From: Streptomyces pseudovenezuelae
GTDB taxonomy: Bacteria; Actinomycetota; Actinomycetes; Streptomycetales; Streptomycetaceae
Length of the DNA: 64,000 nt
NCBI RefSeq assembly: GCF_001513955.1
Contig: NZ_KQ948149.1
Location: 778,227-842,226, forward strand
Direction: 5' to 3'
In this document: positions 8,567-16,728 of the stretch, in pieces
How the letters are laid out: the number at the start of each line of letters is the position of its first letter
Position numbering within the stretch: position 1 is the stretch's first letter
Made by a program: the position numbers and the translations under genes
Notes under the pieces: generated by a model
What the model was told of the DNA's origin: nothing
Databases searched by the model: none
Seen by the model: the letters and a program-made list of their open reading frames with translations, nothing else

Positions 8567-9364
8567 ATGCCCACTCCAGTGAGCGCGAAGCACCACCCGC
8601 ACGACGACGCACCCGACACGGCCGAGGCCTTCCGCAGGCTCGCCGCACTGCCCCCGGGACCCGAGCGCGCCACCCTGCGCGGACAGATCGTCGAGGCCTG
8701 GCTGCCCATGGCCGACCGGCTCGCCGGACGCTTCCGCAGCCGCGGCGAGAGCTTCGACGACCTGCGCCAGGTCGCCGCCCTCGGCCTGGTCAAGGCCGTC
8801 GACCGCTACGACCCCGCCCGCGGCAACGCCTTCGAGAGCTACGCCGTCCCCACCGTCACCGGCGAGATCAAGCGGCACTTCCGCGACCACATGTGGACCC
8901 TGCACGTGCCGCGCCGGGTCCAGGACCTGCGCAACCGCGTCCGCTTCGCCTCCCAGGACCTCGCCCAGACCATCCCGGGACGCAGGCCCACCGTCGCCGA
9001 GATCGCCGAGCACGCGAACATGAGCGAGGAGGACGTCCTGGTGGGCCTGGAGGCCCTGGAGAGCTTCACCGCCCTCTCCCTCGACGCCGAACTGCCCGGC
9101 AGCGAGGACGGCTACTCGCTCGCCGACGCCCTCGGCTCCCTCGATCCCGCACTGGACACGGTCGTCGACCGCGAGTCCGTCAAGCCCCGGCTGGCCGCCC
9201 TCTCCGAACGGGAGCGCGCCATCCTGTACATGCGTTTCTTCGGCGACATGACGCAGAGCCGGATCGCCGAGCAGCTGGGCATCTCCCAGATGCACGTGTC
9301 CCGGCTGATCAGCCGCTGCTGCGGACGGCTGCGCGAGCAGATCATGCGCGACGCGGCCGGCTGA
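8567..9364 (+). CDS. RNA polymerase sigma factor, SigB/SigF/SigG subfamily
   Basis: A 265-residue group 3 sigma factor. Region 2 is seen as DDLRQVAALGLVKAVDRYDP and FESYAVPTVTGEIKRHFRDH (core binding and -10 recognition), region 3 as RPTVAEIAEHANMSEEDV, and region 4 as LSERERAILYMRFFGDMTQ with the HTH AEQLGISQMHVSRLIS for -35 recognition. It belongs to the general-stress/sporulation family usually held by an anti-sigma factor; no anti-sigma or antagonist gene is adjacent. Start ATG 8567 follows a purine-rich AGGGAG. Its family recognises GGGTAC-type -10 elements of the kind seen upstream of the baeRF2 gene. Confidence 0.93.
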   Translation: MPTPVSAKHHPHDDAPDTAEAFRRLAALPPGPERATLRGQIVEAWLPMADRLAGRFRSRGESFDDLRQVAALGLVKAVDRYDPARGNAFESYAVPTVTGEIKRHFRDHMWTLHVPRRVQDLRNRVRFASQDLAQTIPGRRPTVAEIAEHANMSEEDVLVGLEALESFTALSLDAELPGSEDGYSLADALGSLDPALDTVVDRESVKPRLAALSERERAILYMRFFGDMTQSRIAEQLGISQMHVSRLISRCCGRLREQIMRDAAG

Positions 9365-9564
9365 CGGCAGCGCGCCGGACTCCCGCGGCCCCGGCGTCAC
9401 CCACTCGGCCCTCCCCGTCCCGCCAATGGCCTCCGGCCGCGCGCGGGACGCGGAGGGCCGGGCTGTGATGGCGGTGGGTGCGACCGTCGTGCCCTCGGTC
9501 CAGTCGTCGACACCCCGACGCCCGACGACGGGCCCCGCAGCCGTCGGCCGAAGGAGTCCACCCC

Positions 9565-10206
9565 ATGCGCCGCACCGCCCGTCTCCGGGCCCTGTCCCTC
9601 GCCCTGCCCGCGCTCGGGCTCACCCTGGGCGCCGCCGCGCCGAGCGCCCTCGCGGATCCGGCGGCGGAGGTCAGCCCGAGCAGCGTCCAGCCGGGCGGCA
9701 CCGTCACCGTGTCCGTCTCCTGCGATCCCGGCACCGGGACACCGCCCGCCACCGTCGACGCCACCTCGGAGGCCTTCGAGTCGCAGACCGTACGGCTGCA
9801 GCTGGTGCCCGGCAACGACGACCAGGTCTCCGGCCCCGCCTACAGCGGCACCGCGCGCGTCTCCGCCGACCAGGAACTCCAGGACGGTGCCGGCGGTGTC
9901 GGCCCGGACTCCGCGTGGACCGTCGACGGCACCTGCCCGACCGCGGACCGCGCACCGGGCAAGGCCTGGAGCGCCACCTTCACCGTCACCCGGGGCACCC
10001 CCGCCGAGGGCAGCCACCGGCCGTGCCCCGAGCCGCGCACCGAGACCTGTGACACCGCGGTCGTCCAGCGACCCGTGCGCGCCGGTCAGGGCGGCTCCTT
10101 CAGCGACTCCGTGCCCGCCCTGGTCACCGGCGGACTGCTGATCGCGACCGCCGCCGCGGGCGCCGTGTACCGGCTGCGCCGCAAGGGTTCCCCGGCGGAC
10201 GCCTGA
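9565..10206 (+). CDS. Secreted, C-terminally membrane-anchored protein of unknown function
   Basis: A 213-residue protein with a twin-Arg-containing signal peptide (MRRTARLRALSLALPAL, Ala-rich cleavage region near residue 30), an extracellular part rich in Thr and Ser with four or more Cys, and a C-terminal membrane helix (VPALVTGGLLIATAAAGAV) ending in RLRRK. The first domain (SPSSVQPGGTVTVSVSCDPG) looks like an immunoglobulin-like fold found in many Streptomyces surface proteins. There is no LPxTG sorting motif. Function is not recognisable. Confidence 0.75.
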   Translation: MRRTARLRALSLALPALGLTLGAAAPSALADPAAEVSPSSVQPGGTVTVSVSCDPGTGTPPATVDATSEAFESQTVRLQLVPGNDDQVSGPAYSGTARVSADQELQDGAGGVGPDSAWTVDGTCPTADRAPGKAWSATFTVTRGTPAEGSHRPCPEPRTETCDTAVVQRPVRAGQGGSFSDSVPALVTGGLLIATAAAGAVYRLRRKGSPADA

Positions 10207-10362
10207 GAGCGAAACCCCGGGCCCGTGTGACAGTCGCAACCCGCACCCGCGCCCATGGGACGGCGGCGCCGTGGGTACTCGGAGCGCGAGGAGCGCGCCA
10301 GGCGCGGGAGAACGAGACGGCGGACCGGACGAGCCACCGGACAGCGCCCTACGGAGGTGACG

Positions 10363-11607
10363 ATGCGGACCGACCCGGAGGGCCACGGCCCCGTCCGCTA
10401 CGGCCCTCCGCTGCCCGACGACGGGCTGCCCGTCCTGCCCGAGCTCGCCGACGTCCTCGCCGCCGCGGCCGCCCGCCCCCGCGCCGAACCGGTCGGCGGC
10501 GGCACCCCGCTCCTGGAGGCCGCCTGCGCCTACACGGCCCGGCGCGGCCTGCCCGCCGAACCCGACCACGTGGCCGCCGCCCCCGGCGCCCCCTCCCTGC
10601 TGCTCGCCCTGACCGCCGCGCTCGGCGGTGACGTGCTGGTGCCCCGCCCCTGTGCCGCCTGGTGGGCGCCGTACGCCCGCCTGCTGGGCAGACCCGTGTT
10701 CCACGTGGCGACACCGGCCGAGTGCGGCGGTGTCCCCGATCCGTACGCCCTCCTGGAGACCGTGCGCCGGGTGCGCGCCGAGGGCGGTGACCCGCGGCTG
10801 CTGGTGCTCTCCGTCGCCGACGACCCCACCGCCACCGTCGCCCCGCCCGAGGTGCTGCACGCGACCGTCGAGGCCGCCGCGGGGGAGGGCCTGCACCTGG
10901 TCAGCGACGAGACCTGGCGCGACACCGTGCACGCCCCGACCGAGACGGTCCTGCTCAGCCCCGCCGAGATGCTGCCCGCCCGGGTCACCGTCGTCACCGA
11001 CCTGGCCGGCAGCCTGCTCCCGACCGGCTGGCCCGCCGCCTTCGCCCGCTTCCCGGCCAACGGCGACGGCGACGGTCTTCGCGCGCGCGTGCTGGACATC
11101 CTGACCGCCCTCGGCGCCCGCGTCGCCGCCCCCGTGGCCGCGGCCGCCGCCCACGCCCTGACCGAGCCCGAACCGGTCACCGCCCGCCGCGCCGCCGTAG
11201 GACACCTCCACGCGCGCGTGGCCGCCGCCGCGCACTCCGTGGCCGTCGGCGCGGGCGCGCTCTGCCGGCCTCCGCGGGCCGGCCGTCACCTCTACGTCGA
11301 CCTCGGCCCGCTGCGGCCCGCGCTCCTCGCGCGGGGCGTCGGCGACGCCCAGGACCTGGAGGACTTCCTCACCGCCCGGCTCGGCATGCCGGCGCCCGGC
11401 GGCCACCGCTTCGGCGACGACCTCGGCGCGCTGCGCGTACGGCTGTCGACCGGCCCCCTGCTCGGCGGAACCGACGAGGAACGCGCGGAATGCCTCACCG
11501 CACCCGCGCCGTTGGAACTGCCACACGTGCAACGCGCGTTGACCACCCTGGAGTCGGTCTTCGACGACCTCCGCGACGACGCTCGGCGATGGGAGCCTCC
11601 TCGATGA
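10363..11607 (+). CDS. Aminotransferase class I/II-fold protein without any lysine
   Basis: A 414-residue protein that follows the fold-type I PLP aminotransferase plan: a small-domain start, the pyrophosphate-type loop region (AAAPGAPSLLLALTAALGG), and LVSDETWRDTVH, which corresponds to the Asp that pairs with the PLP ring nitrogen. Where active enzymes have S-x-S-K before a G-W/L-R segment, this protein reads TDLAGSLLPTGWPAAFARF, with no Lys. No Lys occurs in the whole translation, so the internal aldimine cannot form. It is probably a pseudoenzyme or uses its fold otherwise. ATG 10363 has a CGGAGGTGA ribosome-binding site. The stop overlaps the next gene (ATGA). Confidence 0.8.
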   Translation: MRTDPEGHGPVRYGPPLPDDGLPVLPELADVLAAAAARPRAEPVGGGTPLLEAACAYTARRGLPAEPDHVAAAPGAPSLLLALTAALGGDVLVPRPCAAWWAPYARLLGRPVFHVATPAECGGVPDPYALLETVRRVRAEGGDPRLLVLSVADDPTATVAPPEVLHATVEAAAGEGLHLVSDETWRDTVHAPTETVLLSPAEMLPARVTVVTDLAGSLLPTGWPAAFARFPANGDGDGLRARVLDILTALGARVAAPVAAAAAHALTEPEPVTARRAAVGHLHARVAAAAHSVAVGAGALCRPPRAGRHLYVDLGPLRPALLARGVGDAQDLEDFLTARLGMPAPGGHRFGDDLGALRVRLSTGPLLGGTDEERAECLTAPAPLELPHVQRALTTLESVFDDLRDDARRWEPPR

Positions 11608-12659
11608 CACAGCAGTCCGAGTCGACCACCGGGATGCGAGTGGCCGACGAGCCCCCGGCCCCCACCTCCTTCGCCCCCGCGGCCCCGCCGCTCGCCGCAC
11701 CCCGCCCGCCGGGGGAGCGCAGAGTGTGGCCGAGGTCCTTCCACGACCGCCTCACCGCCCCGCTGCCCGGCCTGAAGGCCATGGCCCGCTTCGCCCGCGA
11801 GGGCTCCGTGCGCCCGGGGCCCGAAGGCCTCGCCGACATCCCGAAGCTGCCCTACGCCCCCGGCCCGCTGCCCGCCGTCGACGCCGGCACGGTCGCCGTC
11901 TCCTGGGCGGGACACGCGAGTTGGGTGGTGCGGATCGGCGGTCTGACCGTCCTCACCGACCCGGTCTGGTCGCGTCGCATCCTCGGCACCCCGGCCCGCA
12001 TCACCCCGGTCGGCATCGACTGGGACGCCCTGCCGCGCGTCGACGCGGTCGTCATCAGCCACAACCACTACGACCACCTGGACGCCCCGACCCTGCGCCG
12101 CCTGCCGCGCGACACCCCGGTCTTCGTCCCGGCCGGCCTGGCCCGCTGGTTCCACCGCCGCCGCTTCACCGCGGTGACCGAACTGGACTGGTGGGAGGCG
12201 GCCGAACTGGGCGGCGTCCGCTTCGACTTCGTCCCCGCCCACCACTGGTCCAAGCGCTCCCTCACCGACACCTGCCGCACGCTGTGGGGCGGCTGGGTCC
12301 TCACCGCCCAGGACGGGCAGCGCGTCTACTTCGCCGGCGACACGGGTTACGGCCACTGGTTCTCCCGCATCGGCCACCGCTACCCCGGCATCGACCTGGC
12401 CCTGCTGCCCATCGGCGCCTACGACCCCCGCTGGTGGCTCAGCGACGTCCACTGCGATCCGGAGGAGGCGGTGCGAGCGGCCCAGGACCTGGGCGCCCGC
12501 CGCATGGCCCCCATGCACTGGGCGACGTTCGTGCTGTCGGCGGAGCCGGTGCTGGAACCGCTGACGAGGGTGCGGGCGGCGTGGGCGAAGGCGGGCCTGG
12601 CCCGCGAGGACCTGTGGGACCTGCCGGTCGGCGGCTCACGCGTGCTGGAACACCCCTAG
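11604..12659 (+). CDS. NAPE-PLD-like metallo-beta-lactamase fold hydrolase
   Basis: A 351-residue metal-dependent hydrolase. The motif SHNHYDHLD (H-x-H-x-DH) binds two metals; PAHHWSKRS, YFAGDTGYG and MHWATF supply further ligands. The layout resembles N-acyl-phosphatidylethanolamine phospholipase D and UlaG-like proteins. The first 75 residues are proline-rich and basic. ATG 11604 is preferred over an in-frame ATG at 11589 because a GGGAG lies 8 bases before it and it overlaps the upstream stop (ATGA). Coupling to the lysine-free aminotransferase-like protein implies a shared process. It is convergent with DedA, whose stop overlaps by 4 bases. Confidence 0.85.
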   Translation: MTQQSESTTGMRVADEPPAPTSFAPAAPPLAAPRPPGERRVWPRSFHDRLTAPLPGLKAMARFAREGSVRPGPEGLADIPKLPYAPGPLPAVDAGTVAVSWAGHASWVVRIGGLTVLTDPVWSRRILGTPARITPVGIDWDALPRVDAVVISHNHYDHLDAPTLRRLPRDTPVFVPAGLARWFHRRRFTAVTELDWWEAAELGGVRFDFVPAHHWSKRSLTDTCRTLWGGWVLTAQDGQRVYFAGDTGYGHWFSRIGHRYPGIDLALLPIGAYDPRWWLSDVHCDPEEAVRAAQDLGARRMAPMHWATFVLSAEPVLEPLTRVRAAWAKAGLAREDLWDLPVGGSRVLEHP

Positions 12660-13270
12660 GGCCGGACCCGCTTCCACACCGTCGGCGCCGCGCTGATCGC
12701 CACGGTCAGCGCGACCGCCGCCAGCACACCCTCCCAGGGCTCCTCGAACAACGACCCGCCCAGAATCCCGATCAGCTGGTACGTCACGGCCCAGGCCAGA
12801 CAGGCCGGCAGATTCCCCCGGACGAACCGCCGCAGGGGCCACTCGGCCATGAGGCAGGCCAGCATCACCGGGATCCGCCCCGCCGGCACCAGCCGGGACA
12901 GCACCAGGACGGCCACCCCGTGGTCGGCCAGCTTCCCCTGCGCCTGCGAGAGCCGCTCCTCCGGTGCCCGGGACCGAAGGGCCTCCAGCCACCGCGAGCC
13001 GTTCTTCGACTTCATCCCGCGCCGCCCCAGCCAGTACAGGGCGATGTCCCCGAGGAACGCGGCGGCGGAGGCCGTGACGAACACGAACAGCAGGGAGAGC
13101 GGCGCCGTCTGATGGAACGCCACCACGGCCGCCGAACTCACCAGCGCCCCCGTCGGCACCACCGGCACCAGCGCCCCCAGAAACACCAGCAGGAACAGCG
13201 TCGGGTACCCGATCGCCTGTCCGGCGGCCCCGGGCGTCGCCCCCGTGGTGGCGGCTGCGAGCCACGTCAC
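12656..13270 (-). CDS. DedA family (SNARE-associated/VTT) membrane protein
   Basis: A 204-residue integral membrane protein with family landmarks: FLLVFLGALVPVVPTGALVS near the N-terminus, GDIALYWLGRRG, the re-entrant-loop segment VLSRLVPAGRIPVMLACL with the conserved Arg residues, and a final helix before WKRVRP. DedA proteins are implicated in lipid carrier or phospholipid flipping and membrane homeostasis. GTG 13270 overlaps the stop of the upstream metallo-beta-lactamase gene (GTGA), so they are coupled. Confidence 0.88.
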   Translation of the reverse strand: MTWLAAATTGATPGAAGQAIGYPTLFLLVFLGALVPVVPTGALVSSAAVVAFHQTAPLSLLFVFVTASAAAFLGDIALYWLGRRGMKSKNGSRWLEALRSRAPEERLSQAQGKLADHGVAVLVLSRLVPAGRIPVMLACLMAEWPLRRFVRGNLPACLAWAVTYQLIGILGGSLFEEPWEGVLAAVALTVAISAAPTVWKRVRP

Positions 13271-14040
13271 CGGGCGACCTCCAGCCGCACGCTCTCCCCG
13301 TGCTCCAGCCGGTGCACGTCCACGTCCGGCGCGGCCTGGGCCGCCTGCCGCACGAACTCCGCGCCCGGCGCGTGGAACTCGTGCGGCCGCACCGCGTCCA
13401 TCCCGATCGGCCAGTACGTCCCGTAGTGCACCGGCACCGCACTGCGCGGCCCCAGCCGGGCCAGCGCCTGGGCCGCCCGCCCCGCGTCGAGGTGACCGTC
13501 CCCGAGATACGGGCCCCACCCGCCGACCGGCAGCAGCGCCACGTCGACCGGCCCGACCTCCTTGGCCATGTCGTCGAACAGCCCGGTGTCCCCGGCGAAG
13601 TACGTCCGCGCCGAGCCCTCGACGACGTAACCGAGCGCGGGGGAGCGGTGCGGACCGACCGGCAGCCGCCGCCCGTCGTGGCAGGCCGGCACCGCGCGTA
13701 TCAGGAGGTCGCCGACGCGCCGCTCGTCACCGGGCGCCACCTCCTCCACCCGTAGCTGGGTGAGCCGGCGCAGCCCCGGCACCTGACGTGGTGCGCCCCG
13801 GGGCACGAGCAGGCGCGTGCCCGGCTCCAGCCGTGCCAGCGAGGGAACGTGCAGATGGTCGGCGTGCAGGTGGGAGACGAGGACCACGTCCGCACGACGG
13901 GCCTCGGAGGGGGGCACCGCGCCGCGCCGCCGGCGCAGATGCGCGAGCCGGCGGGCGAACAGAGGGTCGGTGAGCACACGTACGTCCGAATCCGTGACCG
14001 TGCAGGTGGCGTGGCCCCACCAGGTGATCTCCACCGGCAC
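13267..14040 (-). CDS. UlaG-like metallo-beta-lactamase fold hydrolase
   Basis: A 257-residue metal-dependent hydrolase starting MPVEITWWGHATCTVTD, with the metal motif SHLHADHLH, then AVPACHDGRRLP, TYFAGDTGLFDD and VPVHYGTYWP. This set is typical of the UlaG/YtkL-like branch acting on phosphodiester or lactone bonds. It is translationally coupled to DedA by a GTGA overlap. A second, longer metallo-beta-lactamase protein converges from the other side, so DedA is bracketed by two fold relatives; that may be coincidence. ATG 14040 is preceded by AAAGAGGTG. Confidence 0.88.
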   Translation of the reverse strand: MPVEITWWGHATCTVTDSDVRVLTDPLFARRLAHLRRRRGAVPPSEARRADVVLVSHLHADHLHVPSLARLEPGTRLLVPRGAPRQVPGLRRLTQLRVEEVAPGDERRVGDLLIRAVPACHDGRRLPVGPHRSPALGYVVEGSARTYFAGDTGLFDDMAKEVGPVDVALLPVGGWGPYLGDGHLDAGRAAQALARLGPRSAVPVHYGTYWPIGMDAVRPHEFHAPGAEFVRQAAQAAPDVDVHRLEHGESVRLEVAR

Positions 14041-14123
14041 CTCTTTGCCTCCTTCGCGCGACTCCCCGAAGCCTACGGGCTGGAGTAGGGTCGGCGGCGA
14101 AACCCGGAGGTGAGGGGGACACC

Positions 14124-14525
14124 ATGGGAGCGGTTCATGTCACGGCGATCGCGAGTCTGACGCCGCTGGAGGAGCTGGACGCCGATCCCTTCCTGGTGGA
14201 CTCCCGCAGCCAGCACGCGATGTGTGCGCGCTGGGCCGCGGAGCGGGGGTACACCGTGCGGCGGGAACTGCTGGTGCGGGGCCTGCGCGCCGACCACTGC
14301 GTGCTGTGGGACGGGGTGCGGGCGGGCCGGGACCTCTTCGTGGCCCCCAGCCGCCGGGTCCTGGAGAGCGCCCTGTCCTCCGTGGAGGAGTTCACCGCCG
14401 AGTGCGCCCGCCGCGGGGTACGGGTCGAGACCGTGGGCTTCGCCGAGCCCCTCTACGACGCCCAGATGAAGGCCAGGGTGCACCGCAGGCTGTCGATGCC
14501 GACGGCGGGATACGACGGACGCTGA
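14124..14525 (+). CDS. Degenerate serine recombinase (resolvase N-domain)-like protein
   Basis: A 133-residue protein with no DNA-binding domain. The order of segments mirrors the N-terminal catalytic domain of large serine recombinases: DSRSQHAMCARWAAERGY corresponds to the sub-N-terminal helix (Q-x-x-x-C-x-x-Y/W-A), DLFVAPSRRVLESALSS to the K-x-D-R-L-S-R region, and FTAECARRGVRVETV to L-x-x-x-G-V-x-L. The catalytic Ser at the N-terminal strand and most Arg residues are not conserved, so recombinase activity is unlikely. ATG 14124 has a GGAGGTGAGGGG ribosome-binding stretch. Function unknown. Confidence 0.55.
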   Translation: MGAVHVTAIASLTPLEELDADPFLVDSRSQHAMCARWAAERGYTVRRELLVRGLRADHCVLWDGVRAGRDLFVAPSRRVLESALSSVEEFTAECARRGVRVETVGFAEPLYDAQMKARVHRRLSMPTAGYDGR

Positions 14526-14598
14526 CTGTCGGACCCGTATGACACGCTGGTCCCAGCGCCCGCACCGACGACGGGCCAGGACGTGAGGTGTACGGGGC

Positions 14599-16674
14599 GT
14601 GGGTGCGGCGCGTTGGCGGCGGGTGGCCAGTCAGGTCGGGCGGAGCGTCACGGTGTGGGTCGTCTCCACCCTGACGATGCTGGTGCTGGCGGGCATCCTG
14701 CCGGACTTCCGGCTCCAGTCCCCGACCGGTGACAGCGCGACCCGGATCGCGGTCACGGCGGCGTTCGGCGCCGGCGCCTTCGGTGTGCTGTCGGCCGTCG
14801 TGTGGCCGCTGCTCGTCCGGCTGTTCCTGCTGGTCCCGACCCTCGTGCTCGGGATGCTCGTCTTCTTCCTCAACGGGGCGCTGCTGCTGCTCGCCCTGCG
14901 CCTGAACCCCGCCGAGCGCGGCGACGCCGCCCCGGAGACCGCGGTGGTGGTCGCCGCCGTGATGTCCGCGGTCGCCTCGGCCACCGGCGGTGCCCTCGCG
15001 GTGCGCGACGACGAGGCCTACCGGCGCCGCCTGTACCGTCTCGCTGACCGCCGCCGCAGGGGCGGCCCGCTGGGCCCGGCCACCCCCGGCACGGTCTTCC
15101 TCCAGCTCGACGGCGTGGGCCACGACGTCCTGCTGGCCGCCGTCGGCGAGGGACTGATGCCCACGATCGCCCGCTGGATCGGGCACGGCGACACCCCCGG
15201 CCGTGCCGTGCGCCCCACCCACCGGCTCACCTCCTGGCGCACCGACTGGTCCAGCCAGACCGGCGCCAGCCAGCTCGGCATCCTGCACGGCAGCAACCAC
15301 GACGTCCCCGCCTTCCGCTGGTACGAGAAGGACCGCGGCGAGGTGATGGTCTGCAACCGCCCGACCAGCGCCGTCGAGCTCCAGCGCCGAGCCGTGGAGC
15401 AGGCCGGACACGGCGGACTGCTCGGCGTCGACGGCGCCAGCCGCGGCAACCTCTTCTCCGGCGGCGCCGAGGAACAGGCCCTCGTCCTGTCCATCGCCAC
15501 CCGCCGTCGCAGCCGCGAGACCCGTTCCCGGGCCGGCTACTTCGCCTACTTCTCCGACCCCGCCAACGCCGTGCGCACCGCCCTGTCCTTCTTCGCCGAG
15601 GTCGGCCGGGAGATCGGCCAGTCGATCCGGGCCCGGGCCCGCAAGGAGCGCCCCCGGGTGGGCCGCGGGGGCCTGTACCCGCTCGTCCGCGCCTTCGCGA
15701 CCGTCGTGGAACGCGACGTCGTGGTCGCCGCCGTCATGGGCGACATGCTCGCGGGCCGCACGGCCGTCTACGCCGACCTCGTCGCCTACGACGAGGTCGC
15801 CCACCACTCCGGGCCGACGAGCCGCGACGCCGCGCGGGTCCTGGAGCGTCTGGACCGCTCGCTGGCTCTGATCGAGAACGTCGCCGAGCACGCCCCGCGC
15901 CCGTACCGGATCGTCGTCCTGTCCGACCACGGCCAGAGCCCCGGCGAGACCTTCCGCGCCCGCTACGGGCTCACCCTCGGCGACCTGGTCCGGGCGGGCT
16001 GCGGGCTGCCCGTGTCGCGCAAGGCCGAGCGCACCCACAGCGGGGCCGAGGCCCGTGCCGCCGTCCGTGCCGCGCTGCGCCGGCCGGGCAAGGAGAAGCG
16101 CGAGGAGTACCGGCCTGCCCGCGGCTCCGAGCCGATCGTGCTGGCCTCCGGCAACCTCGGGCTGGTCTCCTTCCCCGACGTGCACCACCGGATGACCAAG
16201 GAGGAACTGGACGCGCGGCACCCGGCCCTGCTGACCACGCTCGCCAACCATCCCGGCATCGGCTTCCTCCTGGTGCGCAGCGAGGAGCACGGCGGGGTGG
16301 TCCTCGGCCCCTTCGGCACCGAGATCCCGCTGGACCAACTGGACGAGAATCCGGGGCCGTTGGCCGACTTCGGGCCCGGCGCGGTGGATGCCGTACGGCG
16401 TACGCACTCCTTTCCGCACACCGCCGACATCATGGTCAACTCCTGGTACGACCCGGCGGAGGGGGAAGTGCTGGCGTTCGAGGAGCAGATCGGGTCGCAC
16501 GGGGGGCTGGGCGGGGCTCAGGGGAAGCCGTTCCTGTTGTCGCCGCTTGCCCTGTCCTCGCCGCCTGAGGGCATCGCCGGGGCCGAGCAGGTGCATCGGG
16601 TGCTGCGGGGGTGGCTCGACGAGGCCGGGGGTCCTCAAGTGCCGGTGCAGAAGGCGGATGAGAAGGCCGCGTAG
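14599..16674 (+). CDS. Holin-4-like membrane domain fused to a type I phosphodiesterase/alkaline phosphatase-like domain
   Basis: A 691-residue protein. Residues about 12-150 contain four hydrophobic segments (VWVVSTLTMLVLAGILP, FGVLSAVVWPLLVRLFLLVP, LVLGMLVFFLNGALLLL and an Ala/Val-rich helix), resembling the phage holin 4 (YvlD-like) family. From about 170 the sequence is alkaline-phosphatase-like: FLQLDGVGHDVLL gives the first metal Asp, RLTSWRTDWSSQTGASQLG the nucleophile region, ADLVAYDEVAHHSG and VVLSDHGQSPGETF the other metal ligands. The catalytic part is expected outside the membrane, hydrolysing phosphodiester or lipid-linked substrates. The GTG at 14599 is the first start after a plausible GAGGTG site. 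Confidence 0.8.
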   Translation: MGAARWRRVASQVGRSVTVWVVSTLTMLVLAGILPDFRLQSPTGDSATRIAVTAAFGAGAFGVLSAVVWPLLVRLFLLVPTLVLGMLVFFLNGALLLLALRLNPAERGDAAPETAVVVAAVMSAVASATGGALAVRDDEAYRRRLYRLADRRRRGGPLGPATPGTVFLQLDGVGHDVLLAAVGEGLMPTIARWIGHGDTPGRAVRPTHRLTSWRTDWSSQTGASQLGILHGSNHDVPAFRWYEKDRGEVMVCNRPTSAVELQRRAVEQAGHGGLLGVDGASRGNLFSGGAEEQALVLSIATRRRSRETRSRAGYFAYFSDPANAVRTALSFFAEVGREIGQSIRARARKERPRVGRGGLYPLVRAFATVVERDVVVAAVMGDMLAGRTAVYADLVAYDEVAHHSGPTSRDAARVLERLDRSLALIENVAEHAPRPYRIVVLSDHGQSPGETFRARYGLTLGDLVRAGCGLPVSRKAERTHSGAEARAAVRAALRRPGKEKREEYRPARGSEPIVLASGNLGLVSFPDVHHRMTKEELDARHPALLTTLANHPGIGFLLVRSEEHGGVVLGPFGTEIPLDQLDENPGPLADFGPGAVDAVRRTHSFPHTADIMVNSWYDPAEGEVLAFEEQIGSHGGLGGAQGKPFLLSPLALSSPPEGIAGAEQVHRVLRGWLDEAGGPQVPVQKADEKAA

Positions 16675-16706
16675 TCTTTCGTCTGCGGGGCGGTGGGGGG
16701 CTGGGC

Positions 16707-16728
16707 GCGCAGTTCCCCGCGCCCCTGG
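16707..16728 (+). repeat. Dispersed Streptomyces-type intergenic repeat, copy 1
   Basis: A 22-base sequence beginning GCGCAGTTCCCC and ending GCGCCCCTGG is identical to the reverse complement of 36671-36692. It sits just after the phosphodiesterase gene and runs into the assumed GTG start of the MoxR gene. Confidence 0.75.

Noticed and set aside
9397..11700. A long minus-strand frame opposite the secreted protein and aminotransferase-like genes
   Set aside because: Gly/Arg-rich low-complexity translation without motifs; the plus-strand genes have ribosome-binding sites and recognisable domains.
13788..14113. Small plus-strand frames upstream of the resolvase-like gene
   Set aside because: They are antisense to the UlaG-like gene and have no start signals.
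14392..16638. A 748-codon minus-strand frame opposite the holin-phosphodiesterase gene
   Set aside because: No domain, biased composition, and it mirrors the codon structure of the plus-strand gene.
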